Part shown: positions 1-12,476 of the stretch, piece after piece
Position numbering within the stretch: position 1 is the stretch's first letter
How the letters are laid out: each line of letters begins with the position of its first letter
Assembly: GCA_019914995.1 (NCBI GenBank)
Contig: CM034130.1
Location: 5,766,001-5,830,000, forward strand
From: Acanthochlamys bracteata
Taxonomy: Eukaryota > Streptophyta > Magnoliopsida > Pandanales > Velloziaceae
Reading direction: 5' to 3'
Length of the DNA: 64,000 nt
Program-made: the position numbers and the translations under genes
The notes under the pieces: generated by a model
Databases searched by the model: none
The model's input: only the letters and a program-made list of their open reading frames with translations
Told to the model about the DNA's origin: nothing

Positions 1-600
1 GTGCCAGGAAACACTTATCAACTTTTCAATTCTATATTTTTTACTAAATCTTCTGCAGCATCCTATAAAATTTATTTAAATTTTAGAAAGTAAAAAAAAT
101 TTCATTATAAAATTTTATTATTATTTATTATTATTATATTTTTTAAATAAAAAATAAAATTTAATTTTTTAAATAGAACAAAAATATTTATTATTTCAAA
201 AAGTCATTTTTCATAAGCACTCTTAAATACTCTCTATCAAAAATTTTTAAATGCACCTCTTTGTATACCACTAATTTTAGTTTACAATTAGGATGAAGTA
301 AAATAAAGTATCCAAATGGGTGTTAAAAGATAAACATAAAAAAAGAACCAGTTTAACGTTTTGTTGTATCAGTTATGATTCTATTGAGAAACAAGTTAAA
401 TGTAATTCTTTTCTTAACGTCGTACAATTCCTTTCTTCAATTCTAAAAGAAAAAGTTAAAACAAACAAAAAAGATAAATTTTCTATTTGATAAACTATTG
501 CCTTTATGTAATCCTCTCCTTCTATAACCCGGTTGGTTGGGTCAGATAAACAAACCGGTTCGGCTTGCTTTTTTGGAACAACCTTGTCCCCCATTTAAAG
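1..600. other. AT-rich flank upstream of SmD2
   Basis: No gene was recognised here. Bases 40-245 are an AT-rich stretch with TTATTA runs that resembles stretches near 5455-5690, 30515-30770 and 61000-61190. It may be a decayed repeat family. The last 100 bases are less AT-rich and probably belong to the promoter of the SmD2 gene. Confidence 0.4.
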
Positions 601-639
601 GGTTCAGTAGCTAAAGCCGTCGGCCCGTGATCTCCACCG

Positions 640-1189
640 CCTCGCCATTTTTTTCAAAACCCTTAATTTTACTACGGCCGTCTATCCGTTTCTTCTCCGG
701 CTACGAACTCAAGTGAGATATTCGCTTCTCGATGGCGCTTTCTGTTTCTGTTTCATTTTGGTTCCTCGTTCCATTTTTTCGTATTGCTATAGATTCAGTT
801 TTAGGGTTCGATATTCTGGAGAAATTTCTTTTGTTCTACTGTTCGGTTTCTGTTGAACAATTATGAGGGACTATCTTCAGGGTTTAACTATTTTCAGGAC
901 AGATTCTATTTCTTTGGTGTATCGCGAAGTTTTTGTTTGCAGCCTTTAAAAGTTCAGGCTATTAGCTGTCGTTAGGTTTTTGGGGCTTTCAATAAATGGG
1001 TTCAGGGTTACTTGAGAAATCGAAATCAATTTTGCGCTTTAAAGTAGCGGTGGGTTTTGGGTGTTGGTGCTTGAGACTATCTGACTGTTATTTTAATTTT
1101 TTGCACGAGTCGACAATTTTTGAGTTGTTTTCTTGTTACTCTATTCGCGGTACTAAATTTTACTTTTTTTTTGTGATGAATTGTGCAGG
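640..1189 (+). other. SmD2 5' leader with a probable UTR intron
   Basis: The CDS starts one base after a good acceptor (TTGTGCAG ending at 1188). A plausible donor, AA|GTGAGATA, lies at 713, which would make an intron of about 476 bases inside the 5' UTR. T-rich intron-like sequence between these points supports this. The transcription start is not visible and is inferred to lie near 600-700. Confidence 0.5.
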
Positions 1190-4100
1190 ATGGCTGTTAT
1201 GGATGAAGATCCAAATGTAGGTTCTCAGATTCATACTTAACCATACATACTGGATTTGTTTAAAAAATTGTTCAAAGACTTAGTTATAGATGCATGATCG
1301 TCTTAATTGTTATCCTTTAGTTCAAAATGAACCAAGTCATGTTTTGTCATCCTACTTATATAGTCCATATAAGGGTCTCTTTGATGATTGTGAAAATGTA
1401 GTTGTTGGTTTTGAAGATCTGTCTTTTTTATTATGCTTCTGTGGATATAGTTTGCATATCAGGTGTTTATGTTATTAGATGAAAATGCTATAGAATATAA
1501 TTTGCTTTTTCTACTTGAGATGGCAATTGAGTCTAATTAATGTTTGGTTAGGAACAGAATGATCATCTTTGATTGTTAAAAGTCATTTGTATTGGTTTTC
1601 CCCAATCACTGCATTGCTTGAGAATTGCTAATCAGTATAGCTACTTTCCCTACTTTGTCTGGTTGTTTTTAATTTATGAACCGAGTTGTGGTCATCTTTC
1701 GAGTTGCATAGTGACCATTATTTGGTATGAGTACTGATTCGAGCTAAGACATTAGGTAACCATCTTAAGTTTTACCATTATAAGCTGTGTTATTAATTGC
1801 TAAGTGCTATAATATTTGAATTTCATTGTAATAGTTTGTCAAATTTCTGCCAAAAGCCTGTGAGTTGTTAAACGTGCTTTTGTTAACCAATCTATATGTA
1901 CTGTAGTTGTTTGTAATTTATAAGCTACCTCATCATGTGAAGATTGAATTAGCTTTACGAACTTTGATGCTTACACATTGGGATGTGATCGATTCATGAT
2001 ACGAACCGCGAAACTGCTCTAATGCTAGATAAGCTAAAGGATTAAAGGTAAAACTAGAGTCAAATAGCTAATTCAATTATTCTTCCATGCTCTTTAATGA
2101 GTACATGCACTCTTATTTATAGCTAAAACTCATAAGAAAAATTTTAGCTCTACCAACTCTACTAAGATTAAGATTCAACATAATTTAGACACTTAGTACT
2201 ATTTATTACCATGCAAGGTGGAATCTTCTTTTTTTTTTATAAGAATTCATCTCTACATAGAATTCTTAACTATATAAGAAAAACTAGTTTTCTATTAAAA
2301 TTCAAACTCCTAACTCTTTTAGATAAAATACGGGCTTTTTTTATAGCTTGATGCACATGGTGTAACATTTCATCCCTCCTAAAAACCAACCTTACCTCAA
2401 GGTTGGCGAAAATCAAAGCTTCAGAAGTTTGAATTTGGCCAGATTATCAAAATGAGTATTTGGAGAATATTAGCAGCATTGTAGGATTACCAACATAAGT
2501 TCCTTTTTGTTGACGTCTAACCAAAATATAGTAGAATTAATCATAAAAAATACCCAATTAAAATTATCAATTCCGACGAAGTTGATATGCTTCTCTTCAA
2601 TCAGTGACTCATTATGCAATCCTAGCAACTTGCAATGGAGAAGAGCAAGATTTTGTACTTGTGGTTGAGTGGGGTGCTGCAGTTGAGGTGGTGTTGGTCG
2701 GTGTTGATGTTAAGAGATGGTGCCAGGCTATGATAACATTCCCCTAGTGTTTAATGTCGATAGAGTTCCTGCTTCTATGGTCGCTTCTCGATCAGTTTTT
2801 AATGTTTTGTAATACCATCTTGTATCTCCTTTAGACATGCTTATACTTTATTGAATTGAGACTCAGATAACTGCATACTCACATCAAATTACATTGATAC
2901 CGAGGCGTGGCATAATGTTGCCGCTGCAGGCTTTGACATTATTGCTAAGTATAAGTTTGTGCACATGATTGATAAACTTGCGGATGCTGCTCATATTGCA
3001 GATAGTATTACTGATAAGAATAGTGATCATAATAATAATATTACTTATAAGAATAATGATCATAATATCAATATTACTTCAGATAAGATTCATCTTGCTG
3101 ATAATATACTGTTAAGAATTTGAGCCAAGATGATGATTATAGCATTGTTGATATTGAAATTGGTGCTGCTACCATGAGGACATCATAGCAAGACAATGAT
3201 AACGAGGGTATCGGTCAATCTTTCTTATACTAATTGATACGATTCGTGATCACACGAACCGCGAAACTATTCTAATGCTAGATAAGCTAAGAAACTAAAG
3301 ATAAAATTAGAATAACATAACTAATTTAATTCTTTTTCTATGTTTTTTAGTAAGTACATGCATTCTTATTTATAGCTAAAACTCATAAGTAAAGTTCTAG
3401 GTTTACTACAACTCTACTAAATTTACGATTTCAACATAATTTGGACACTTAGTACTAATTTTTTACCATGCAAGGTGGAATCTTCTTTTTCTATAAGAAT
3501 TCATCTCGACATAGAATTCTTCAACTATATGAGCAAGTACTAGTTTTCTATTAAAATTCAAACTCTTAACTCTTCTACATAAAATACGGGCCTTGGATAA
3601 TTTGATGCCCATGGTGTAACAGGATGTTATAGTACCTGTCATATTTTTATATATTCGGTATTAAAATTTAGATACTTTAAAATGTGTTGTCGTCATGGTT
3701 TAAAGGCTTCCAAGTGTGTTTAAAGGATGTTTCACTACTTATTCAGGGCTTTCTCATGAACTTGTTTGACTGGCACTTGGTTTCTTTGACATTATTAGGG
3801 TGGAAAGAAAGAAGAGGAAGAGTTTAACACAGGGCCACTTTCTGTTTTGATGATGAGTGTCAAAAACAACACTCAGGTGAGAATGCTCCCATGTTATTGG
3901 CCGTTGGATGGTGTTAAATGCTGATATTAATATCTGCAGATTATTTTGTTGTTTTTACTTATTAGGCCTTATATGCAGGTGCTGATAAATTGTCGAAACA
4001 ACAGAAAGCTGCTAGGCCGTGTAAGAGCGTTTGACCGCCATTGTAACATGGTCCTAGAAAATGTGAGAGAGATGTGGACTGAGGTATGAACCTACTTGTC

Positions 4101-4281
4101 TATTCCCCTTTCTCTTCCTTTGCTTGGGTGATTTCTGGAGCTCTAATCATTTTAACTGTTATAGGTGCCAAAGACTGGAAAGGGCAAGAAGAAGGCACTC
4201 CCTGTCAACAAAGATAGATTTATCAGTAAGATGTTCCTGCGAGGTGATTCTGTTATCATTGTTCTCAGGAATCCGAAGTAA
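1190..4281 (+). CDS. SmD2: Small nuclear ribonucleoprotein core protein SmD2
   Basis: Core Sm protein of the spliceosomal U1, U2, U4 and U5 snRNPs. It pairs with SmD1 and binds F/E in the heptameric ring around the snRNA Sm site. Exons are 1190-1216, 3799-3876, 3979-4083 and 4165-4281. All introns are phase 0 and the product is 108 aa, the family's usual length. The Sm1 region (about residues 22-66) contains [15 protein letters not shown], then [20 protein letters not shown]. Sm2 (about 90-106) reads [15 protein letters not shown] and the protein ends in NPK. The start is the ATG directly after the 5' UTR intron; the first 15 residues are acidic and variable, as in other plants. Intron 1 is about 2.6 kb because an LTR element sits in it. 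Identification is very secure; only the nine-residue first exon rests on splice-site logic. Confidence 0.95.
1986..3621 (-). mobile_element. Non-autonomous LTR element in SmD2 intron 1, Ty3-like, fossil
   Basis: Two direct repeats at 1986-2367 and 3235-3621 both have TG...CA ends and are flanked by a 5-bp duplication GGATG (1981-1985 and 3622-3626). On the minus strand a purine tract (GGAGGGATGAAA) abuts the lower repeat. A weak tRNA-Met-like primer site follows the upper repeat. The element therefore reads on the minus strand, antisense to SmD2. The interior is only about 870 bp and shows no gag or pol block. The sequence before the polypurine tract resembles the end of Ty3/gypsy pol. The LTRs agree at roughly 85% of positions by eye, so the insertion is old. 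It looks broken and non-autonomous. Confidence 0.8.
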
Positions 4282-6030
4282 GGTTTTGAGGTCTCGCCTT
4301 TTGAATTCTCAGTGAGATGTAAAATCTTGTGTGATCCGCATGCAGCCTATTTTGTTACTGATGTGGAGTCTAACTTTCTATTGACTTGTACTTTTTAACC
4401 TTCAGAATAGTTGTTAATTTGACGATTCAGAACAATAAAATTAAGTACCTCACACAGAAAATAATTAATTTGGCCGTTCGGAAAACAAATCAAGTAGATG
4501 TGTTGTTTTTGAAGCTAGTAAGTTCAACCAAGCATTCTATGGCAGGTTCTCCTGGCTTGCGATCTTAGCATGCTTTTTTCAGCACCCTGTCAATCTGAGA
4601 TAGTTTAACCAGACTGAACATTGTTATAGCACATGCATTGAAGAGACTGGACATAAGAATGATCTTATCACAAAAGCCTATTCAGATCAATGTTGATGTT
4701 AAATGTTGTGTAATTTGTTCTAGGACTAAAAAGGTTAAGGAGCTTGCATAAGGAAACAAGGACATAATTCACTTCAAAATTATACTTGAATATTACCTGA
4801 TTCAGCTCAACAACAAACACTAGTGACAATTGTACAGCTCGAAGCTTCACAACTGCCCTTCGAGACTACCAGGAAACCAGTACAGAGAGCAAGCAATCCT
4901 GCTATATATGCAGATTGTATAATTTGAGGAAACATTTTCCTCTATAGTCCAAACGTTCTACCATATCATTGACTTTGGAATCGTGCTCATTCAATTCGCT
5001 ATTGTTAGCCTTTGCAACAATCATTGACTGGAGCGCCTAAGACAAAATTAGTATGTTAAGTGTCACTATGTGGTGCCATAAGAAAGGTAAAAAGATGTCA
5101 AACTTAGTTATAGCATTATCGTATACAGACAACAGTTTCATAGGCATTCTTAATACTCAGAGACAAATGGAAAGGCATTTATGTAAAACGTAGAGGGTGG
5201 AAGTAGACATGTTTCAAACATCTAAAAGGAGTTTGATTGGAGGCATTGCACGTAAAACCAATAGTCGCCTCGAAGTATGCTGAGAGCTTCGGAACACTTC
5301 TGTGAGACCTACATGATATCTCCTGTAGCCTTCGGCTGAGATTAGAAATGATAGCCAACATGCATGGAATGACCTTTATCATACCATGAGCATAACATAT
5401 ACCAGGATTGACAAATGCACAGCTGAGACTTCATGACTGGTATATCTAGGTGCTTGTTTGACATTGCTTATAAATTTCTTTTCATTCTAATTTTTTATTT
5501 TATATTTTTAATAATTTTTTAAAAATAATTTATAAAATTTTTTTAAAAATTAAAAAATACAGAAAATATTAGAGTTTAGTGAGATCTATTATTATTTATT
5601 ATTATTATTATTTAAAAAAATCTTATATAAAAAATTTAAAAAACAAAGTTTTCGTTATTATCATTTTTTAAAAGTCCTCTTCAACACATGAAGGTTGATG
5701 CTCAGCTAAGAGCAGAGTGATAGCCACCATCTGCCTCCCTAGCGCTACCAAGTGCAGCATACTTGGCACAACACTCTTCAAACACAATTAAAGAAAACTA
5801 GCTAATTCCATAAGTGAAGGAAACAAGCGATGCATTAATATAATTCAACAACATAAAATTGCCACTTCGATGATTTTAGAGTTTAGAGAAATTTACCAAC
5901 TACATAAAAGCTGAACTCTTTGTATGGGGTAACAAAATTCACAAAGTAATGTAAATAACTTGATAAAATTAACAACTGACATTATCTACTCCATGCATGT
6001 GTCAGCAACATTCCATTCCTCAGCGGTGAT
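4282..6030. other. SmD2 3' flank, no gene recognised
   Basis: The SmD2 3' UTR is followed by intron-like or intergenic DNA. Bases 4840-5420 are less AT-rich but show no open frame I recognise on either strand. Bases 5455-5690 are AT-rich with TTATTATTA runs and look like a repeat remnant. A minus-strand non-coding transcript is possible but unsupported. Confidence 0.35.
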
Positions 6031-6049
6031 TCGATGTGCCACGTCAGCT

Positions 6050-6440
6050 GCAGCTAAACCAATCCGGCCCTCGAAGAACTCCAAGTCTCTCTGAAGCACG
6101 TGATCGAACGCGTTAGCTTGGAGGTTAAGCGCTCACCGCAGCTGCTTCCCGCAGCAGAGTCTGCTAAAAGCAGATCGCGGGGGAGGCGAGAGCAGGGACC
6201 ACTCGCTGGAGTAAATAGTAAACAGGTGAACTGTCCTACTGCGGGACCACTACTGCGAGGCAGTAGACTAACACCCCGCTGCATAGCCGATCGTCGAGCA
6301 TGTGCCGGCGATTGGAACGGGAAAGGAATTTCTCAGAATATTGGGAAGCGGAATTCGCTGCTCTAGCGGATGGCAAAACCAGATTTGACGGAGATAAAAC
6401 GTTTCTGGGAATTGAAAACAACGGTGGGGAAGCGGAGAAG
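6050..6440. other. GC-rich exon-like island, unidentified
   Basis: This stretch is much richer in GC than its surroundings. On the plus strand one frame from about 6058 reads as a plausible helical protein, including LEELQVSLKHVIERVSLEVK, and runs into a possible donor at 6226 (AAACAG|GTGAAC). A different frame from about 6270 to 6470 includes FSEYWEAEFAALADGKTRFD. No start codon, full exon chain or known domain could be established. It may be a gene fragment, a first exon on either strand, or a CpG-type promoter island. Confidence 0.3.
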
Positions 6441-7233
6441 AGAATTACGGTTTTCTTTTTTTATTTAAGTGCTTTTGCTCTCACTTTATTTTTCTAAACT
6501 AATTTTTTAAAATGTAATTGTTTAATCGTTTTTGTATAAAACTATCAAACTATTTTTCATTCATTTTTTAACCCTAAATTAATTATCTTTAAAACTAAGA
6601 GCTACCTTTCGATTCAGTCTTAAAATATGATTTAAATATATTGGTAAAAGAATTAGAAGACATGTTGATTCAGAAAATTATTATAAGTGTTTGTCTACAT
6701 ATTTCACTCGTAAAGTATTGAATATCGGTCCTTATCTCTAAAAAAGTTTAATGAATTGTTCTTATTAAAAAATAATTGGATCTGGATTCGAACTAAATCA
6801 AAGACAATTCGAATTCTGTTCAACTCAGTTTGAATTGTAAGTAAGGATGAACATTCGAATTGTTTTTGAATAAAGAACCACTATTTGATTGTTGTTGTTT
6901 TATTGATGTCTTATTGATTTATACTTTCGATAGAGATCGACTCATATTCTGATTGAGCTGAAATTTTTTTAATATGTTTACAATACGTAGCTCTAGATAT
7001 TTATTAGTAGTGATTAGATTTGGAGCTCTTTAAGTATATTTTACTATTTCCAATTATGGAATATTGATTAAGAGTGTTTGAAAAATGATTGAAGAGTAAA
7101 TCTTTAGTTTTTATCTTTTTGAAAATTTGACAATAGAAATTACGTGATGTGTTGCCAACTTCCTAAACAACTTCTTTTTTGTATTATTACTTCATCAAAG
7201 TTTTACACACAAATTATTAGAGAGGGGTTAAAT

Positions 7234-7741
7234 TAGGGGTGGCAATTTCTGACCCGATCCTACTCGATTCAAAATCGATTCGAAAAAATCGAGTTCGGGT
7301 CAAGCCTTAACCGGGTTCGGATCGATTTCGAATTAATTGAAAATTGACCAATTTCATCCGTATATATAGTATATATTACTTGATAATTAAAAAATAATAG
7401 TATAAAATTTAAATTTACATTGTATGTATATATTTCTTAATTTATTCTAATTTAACCATTACTTAATTTATAAATTTTATCAAAATTAATATATTTTTTA
7501 GATATATCATAATTAATAATTTTTATACATTATTGTTAGAAATTAATATTTATAATTATTATTTTAATAATTTTAATTATAAAATAATCAATCTAAATTT
7601 GATTTGATTACTAAGTAGGTTGGATTAAAATTAACACTTTTGATCCGTATAAATAAATAAATCAAATTAAGAGTAAGTTATCTTGATCCGATTATTATAA
7701 AATCGATCCGAATCGATTCAGAAAATTGAATTATCACTACT
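7234..7741. mobile_element. hAT-like MITE
   Basis: It starts TAGGGGTGGCAATTT and ends with a degenerate inverted copy. The flanking 8-mers GGTTAAAT (7226-7233) and CGTTAAAA (7742-7749) match at six of eight bases. The interior is AT-rich, with repeated GATCCGA and TCGATT words shared with the other members listed here. The 8-bp duplication and TAGGGGTG-type ends point to the hAT superfamily. Confidence 0.65.
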
Positions 7742-8147
7742 CGTTAAAATAATAATTGTTGCTTAGAAGGAAAAAAAAACAAAAGGAGGAAGAACAAAAG
7801 AAAAAAAAGAAAGAATGCGAAATCCTATAATAGAAGTTTGGCTAGTTCAGTAGAAAACAATTAGGAACTTTTTCTGAAAGTTGGTTAAAATTTATTTTAT
7901 ACATTAAAAGGATCGTTTCGGCAAAAAATCCAAATAAGCAAGGAGGCAGTTGTTACATGGCGTCTGTTAACGGCAGTTGTCTCATTCAGAGGATGACACG
8001 TAGCAGACTGCTCGGGCTACTAGACCTTGCAATAAAACAAAACCCGTCCAAGGCAGAAGCCAAGGACTTAAAATTCTTCACATTTCTAATTTCTTCAATC
8101 GGTCGATCGGCGCTAAAAATCTAATCAGAAATTTGGGGAATCGAGCG

Positions 8148-11100
8148 ATGGCAGCGAGAGTGGCGGCGAGGTATGTTGCGCGGAGATTCTCCAGCGGCGG
8201 TAAAGTCCTCAGTGAAGAAGAGAAGGCTGCCGAGAACATTTACATAAAGGTATCTTTCGCTTTCTTCTTTTTCTTTTTTGGATTGATTGAGTTATGTTGG
8301 GCGGTTTCGGTTGTTACTTGTGAGAGACAAAAATGTCGAGCCTGTGGTTGGATGCTTGTGGAATCTGTCAATGATGCATCTGTATTGTTTTTCTTCATTT
8401 AGGTATGTGGTCGATTTGATTTATTATTTGTACACTCAGTATATTGAAGATGAAGAGTAAGTGGAGCGTGGTGGAGTCTTCTTAATCCACCGTGATCTGC
8501 CTTTTCTAAGTGGAGCTGATATTAGATGTTAGAACTAGCATCGTTTAGTTTCCTGCTTTGGTAATGGCATGGTTTTCAAAAATTCTTTTTGAAAGTGTTT
8601 ATGATAAGTGGAGTCTTGGTAAATTTTCTAAGCATTTCTCTTTGACAGCTGATGAAATGATTTTATTTCTGTCGAAGTGGTGGATTTGTATATGCAAGTG
8701 GATAAGGTTGTTTTAGTTGATATTTTCATGTGGTGAAGCGTGTTTGATTCACATTTTCAAGGGACAAACGATGTCTGATCGATACTTTTAAAGTGAGAAG
8801 GTTGTATGTATATACATATAATGTTATTACTTGATGCTTGAACATAGGTGAATCAAAACTAAAATTTAAGATCATGCTTTTCAGTTTCAATTTTGTGGCA
8901 TTGGTTGCCATTTGAACATCCATATGAATATGGTAAAAACAATTTGAAGAGTCTTATAAATTATGATCTATGTATAATAAAACATACAAAAAAGAAAGAT
9001 ATTCTAATTATCCTAATACGGATACAAATTTAACTAAAAACCTAATCATCAATTACTAAATAATCATAGACACAACCATCTCCATCACTATCTTCCTCAT
9101 CATCACTCTTATCTTGAACTGCTTCATCTCCACCAATGCCACTAAGGGTGCCTTTTGATTGCCCTGATCAGTTCCTAAAAAGTGAGTTCGATGAAAGTCG
9201 GTTATGTGAGAAGTGGGTTAGAGGAGAGTTCAGTGAATTCGGAGCAATTAAAACTTAGAAAGTGACTCCGAACTCAAAGCTTGGCCAGAAAAATGTATTT
9301 GGAACAACAAAAGTATGCCTTAACACTACCACCATGAGAAGAACCAATATTATCCAATTCAACAATTTCTTTGCTTGCAGCATCATCAACATCATGAATC
9401 TCCATGTCGTCAAGTGTACTCTCACTGCTTTCAATTATCTAAATTAATCTTGATTCATATATTGCACATAACTCTTAATTACTATGTCATGTGTCATTAA
9501 GCAAGGAAGAAACATGAGATATCAGATCTATAAAGAGAGAACAGAAGGAAGGAATATGCGATATCAAATCTTCAAAGAGAGAATAAGAGGAAAGAAAATA
9601 CATATTCAAGTTGAATATGAATGGCAAAGTCAATTGACAGCTTAAAGCAAAATAATTCACTGACCAAAACGTCTCAAACTCAAAACTTAAATTTCAAACC
9701 ATGAAACTTAAAAAAAAAATTAGCCAAAAAGATCCTCAAAAAACTTCAGCATTTAAGTCTCAGTTAAACCCAAAAAAATAAAGAAATCTGAGATATTTCC
9801 GCACCAAGCTCGCTAAAATCCCAATTAGAAAACAAAAAATAAAATACTATAAGAACCCCTTGGATCAAAGCAATGATTTTGTTCTCCTACTAATCCTTTT
9901 CTAATGTAGCATGGAAGTGACACCAAAGGTTTAGTAAGAAAAATGCAGAAATTTAGAGAAAATCCTCTCTAATTTAGATGAGAATCAAATTAGGATAAAA
10001 TTCAACAATCAGTTCTCGCAACTGAAGCGATTTGGGCTTATATATCAAGTTTTACACAAAATCCCTCCAAAAATATATAATTGCAAAAAATACTTGTCTT
10101 TAAATCGTATAAAATCACTTTTAAATCTGAATTTGCCAATTTAAAGATTTGAGTCTGGATTCTTCACATGATCCCACCTCTTTGAAATTTTATATTAAAT
10201 ATGATAGATTTGCTGATGTAAAATCGTAAATATCGGAGCATTTTAGGAGCGGACTCCTGATTTTGACAACCCTAGTGTACGAAAATTAATTTGTGAAGTA
10301 ATGCTATTTTGTGAAGTATAGTTGATTGTGGATGTTGTGTGCTACGAGCATTTAATGAGAAGTAACCTAGATGACAAAGGTATCATTTTTACATGCATTA
10401 TTGTGCATCCTTTAAATGAATGTCGTAGCAAAATGATGATGATAGCTGCATATATTTATCATCTTTGATGTGCTACAGCTTGAGCATAGACATGTGGTTG
10501 TGTCTGCTAGTTTTCCTTGCTATGTAGGAAAGAGAGGTAATTTTAAAGTTAGTTTCTCGTTAAGGTAGGCAACTAGGGATGAATGTTTTTGCAAATTTTG
10601 GCATTTCAGCATTGAAAGAGCTTTTGCATCTCAGCACTAAGATTGGGTCCAAAATGCCTGTAACAGCCTGCTAATGTAGCTGTAAGTGTTATTTGGTATG
10701 ACAATCATGTTTGCCGGTATTTTGTTCTTGACCTTATGGTAGCCTGCCGAAAGTTAGAAAATAATTTTGCTGCCAATGCACATGTAGGTGTTCCTTCACC
10801 TGGAGGTTCAGGAACCATATGTAGCTTGAAGCTACAGTATCATTCATATGTCGTTTTCACGCAGGCTTAAATTTTCATCCTGTTTAGACCTTTCAATAAA
10901 CGTGTGTTTGTGTGGCCTGTTCATGTTGCATTGAAAATCATTTAGTGTGTTTGCTTATGTTTATTAATGTTTTTGCAAAAGTTAACTGTGGTGCTGCTAA
11001 CTTGCAGAAAATGGAGCAAGAGAAGCTGGAGAAAGCTGCACGACAGGTATTCCTAAACCAGCTTTTTTTTTTCTTTTTTCTTAATTAATATTGAAGGAAC

Positions 11101-11561
11101 CTAAACCAACTTCCTCTTACGTATCATATCTGGAGAGACTGGTGTTTCGTCCAGACATTTATACAATGTCTATATTTTGATGGAAGTTTATTCTTTCATC
11201 TGCTCTGGATTTGTGGTTTTTATCAATTTCTATGTGATTGCCAGCCTTCTCATCGGCCAATTGCAAAAGGCTGTTTGGGAATTCCTTTAATGGCCATAGC
11301 ATTTTGTATTTGTACCAAACTTCTGCACTGAAATAACATGAAGTGTGGTTTTATTAGGGTGTCAGCAAACCAGCTGAAGCTCCTAAGCCTCCTGAGACTC
11401 TAGCAAATGTGACGGAAAGCGGGACTGCTAACTCATCTACTGCTGGTGTCTCAACTGACAAGAATCGCAACTACGCCGTAATTGCTGGCACTGTTGCTAT
11501 TCTCTCAGGTCTTGGTTGGTACCTTCTCTCTCCCAAGAAGACTGAAGAACCTGCTGACTGA
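8148..11561 (+). CDS. IF1-like mitochondrial protein, At2g27730 type
   Basis: Exons are 8148-8249, 11008-11046 and 11358-11561, encoding 114 aa. Residues 1-18 are rich in Arg and Ala (MAARVAARYVARRFSSGGK), a mitochondrial presequence. Residues 20-45 carry the IF1-family core (VLSEEEKAAENIYIK, then KMEQEKLEKAARQ). A Pro/Ala/Ser-rich linker follows. Residues 86-104 form one membrane segment (AVIAGTVAILSGLGWYLL), followed by a charged tail. This architecture matches the Arabidopsis protein At2g27730, which I recall being reported in mitochondrial complex I preparations; that role is recalled, not shown here. The start is the ATG in the presequence context; an in-frame TTG upstream is not needed. 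Intron 1 is 2.76 kb. A second IF1-like gene lies at 21699-22066 on the other strand. The domain assignment is secure; the biochemical role is not. Confidence 0.9.
9040..9450 (-). other. Acidic coding-like remnant in intron 1
   Basis: Read on the minus strand, 9045-9150 gives an acidic open stretch containing GGDEAVQDKSDDEEDSDGDG. A neighbouring stretch around 9330-9420 gives DDMEIHDVDDAASKEIVELD. Both look protein-derived rather than random, but I see no start, no domain and no splice chain. A transposase or captured-gene fragment within the large intron is the likeliest explanation. Confidence 0.25.
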
Positions 11562-12476
11562 TGCTGAGTTGATGGGAGGAGTCAACCCAATGCTTTTGTT
11601 TGTTCTCCAGCTTTGGCTTTATACATGCAATTGGGTTGTTAAAAATTCTTGAAAGCATTTTCTTGCCTTAGATTTAGACAACAGTTTCAGCAGCTTATCT
11701 TAGGATGCTGTTTCTTTTCCTGACATTTTCCATTTGGTATATTCTCACGGTATGAGATAATAATCTTTACTGATGGGTGCTTTGGGGCAGTAGCACATTG
11801 TTGCTAACGTTATGTTCATGTGGGTATCATTATGCTTTATGTTATTAAGTTCAGTGTCTCATTACTGCGTTGTTCAAGGGGAAACTTCTCTTCCTTCAAA
11901 AAGCGAAGCTTGCCTTCCATTACTTTCTTTCCATGCTGCTAGGTTGTGTGAGATGTTACTTCCAAATGTCATTGCTACCTTTGTTGGTGCGGGTACTTGA
12001 ATGCGGTTCACCTTCAGTTTCGTAGTGGGTATGAAATTATATTTTGTGCTATCTTGTGGACAAAAGAATGCTATCCTGTTTAACCGTGTTTAGGGTATTT
12101 GTTTTTATCCAAACGTGATGGATAGGGGATGTTGAGCTTGTCTAGTTTCTAGATAAACTTAAACCTGTAACCTTCTGTCAACATTACAATACGGGCTATA
12201 GAGGCCAAAATCTTCAAAAGCAGACGGTTAAGAGAGCTGCTTTTCATCAGGAGAAATCATAAGCAAAAAGAATTCCAGCATAATCTAGCATGCCGAGATG
12301 AAGTAGTCGGTAAGTAAAGCCGATTTCAAAATTTGTATTGTAGCATTATAAACCTTAAGTATTTATCCAATGATCATTGTTAACTCACTTGACAATATTA
12401 AGTGCTTAAAACAAAACAGCTTCTAAAAAGCCAGAAAACCAGAAACAGCATTCTTCTGAAGAGATCATCTCGTAGC
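11562..12476. other. Intergenic space between convergent genes
   Basis: This holds the 3' UTRs of the plus-strand IF1-like gene and the minus-strand small membrane protein. The short open frame at 11812-12000 has no recognisable content. No terminator or repeat stands out. Confidence 0.5.

Noticed and set aside
2880-3125. Asp/Asn-rich plus-strand open stretch in SmD2 intron 1
   Set aside because: It lies inside the LTR element and runs opposite to the element's inferred direction; probably low-complexity sequence.
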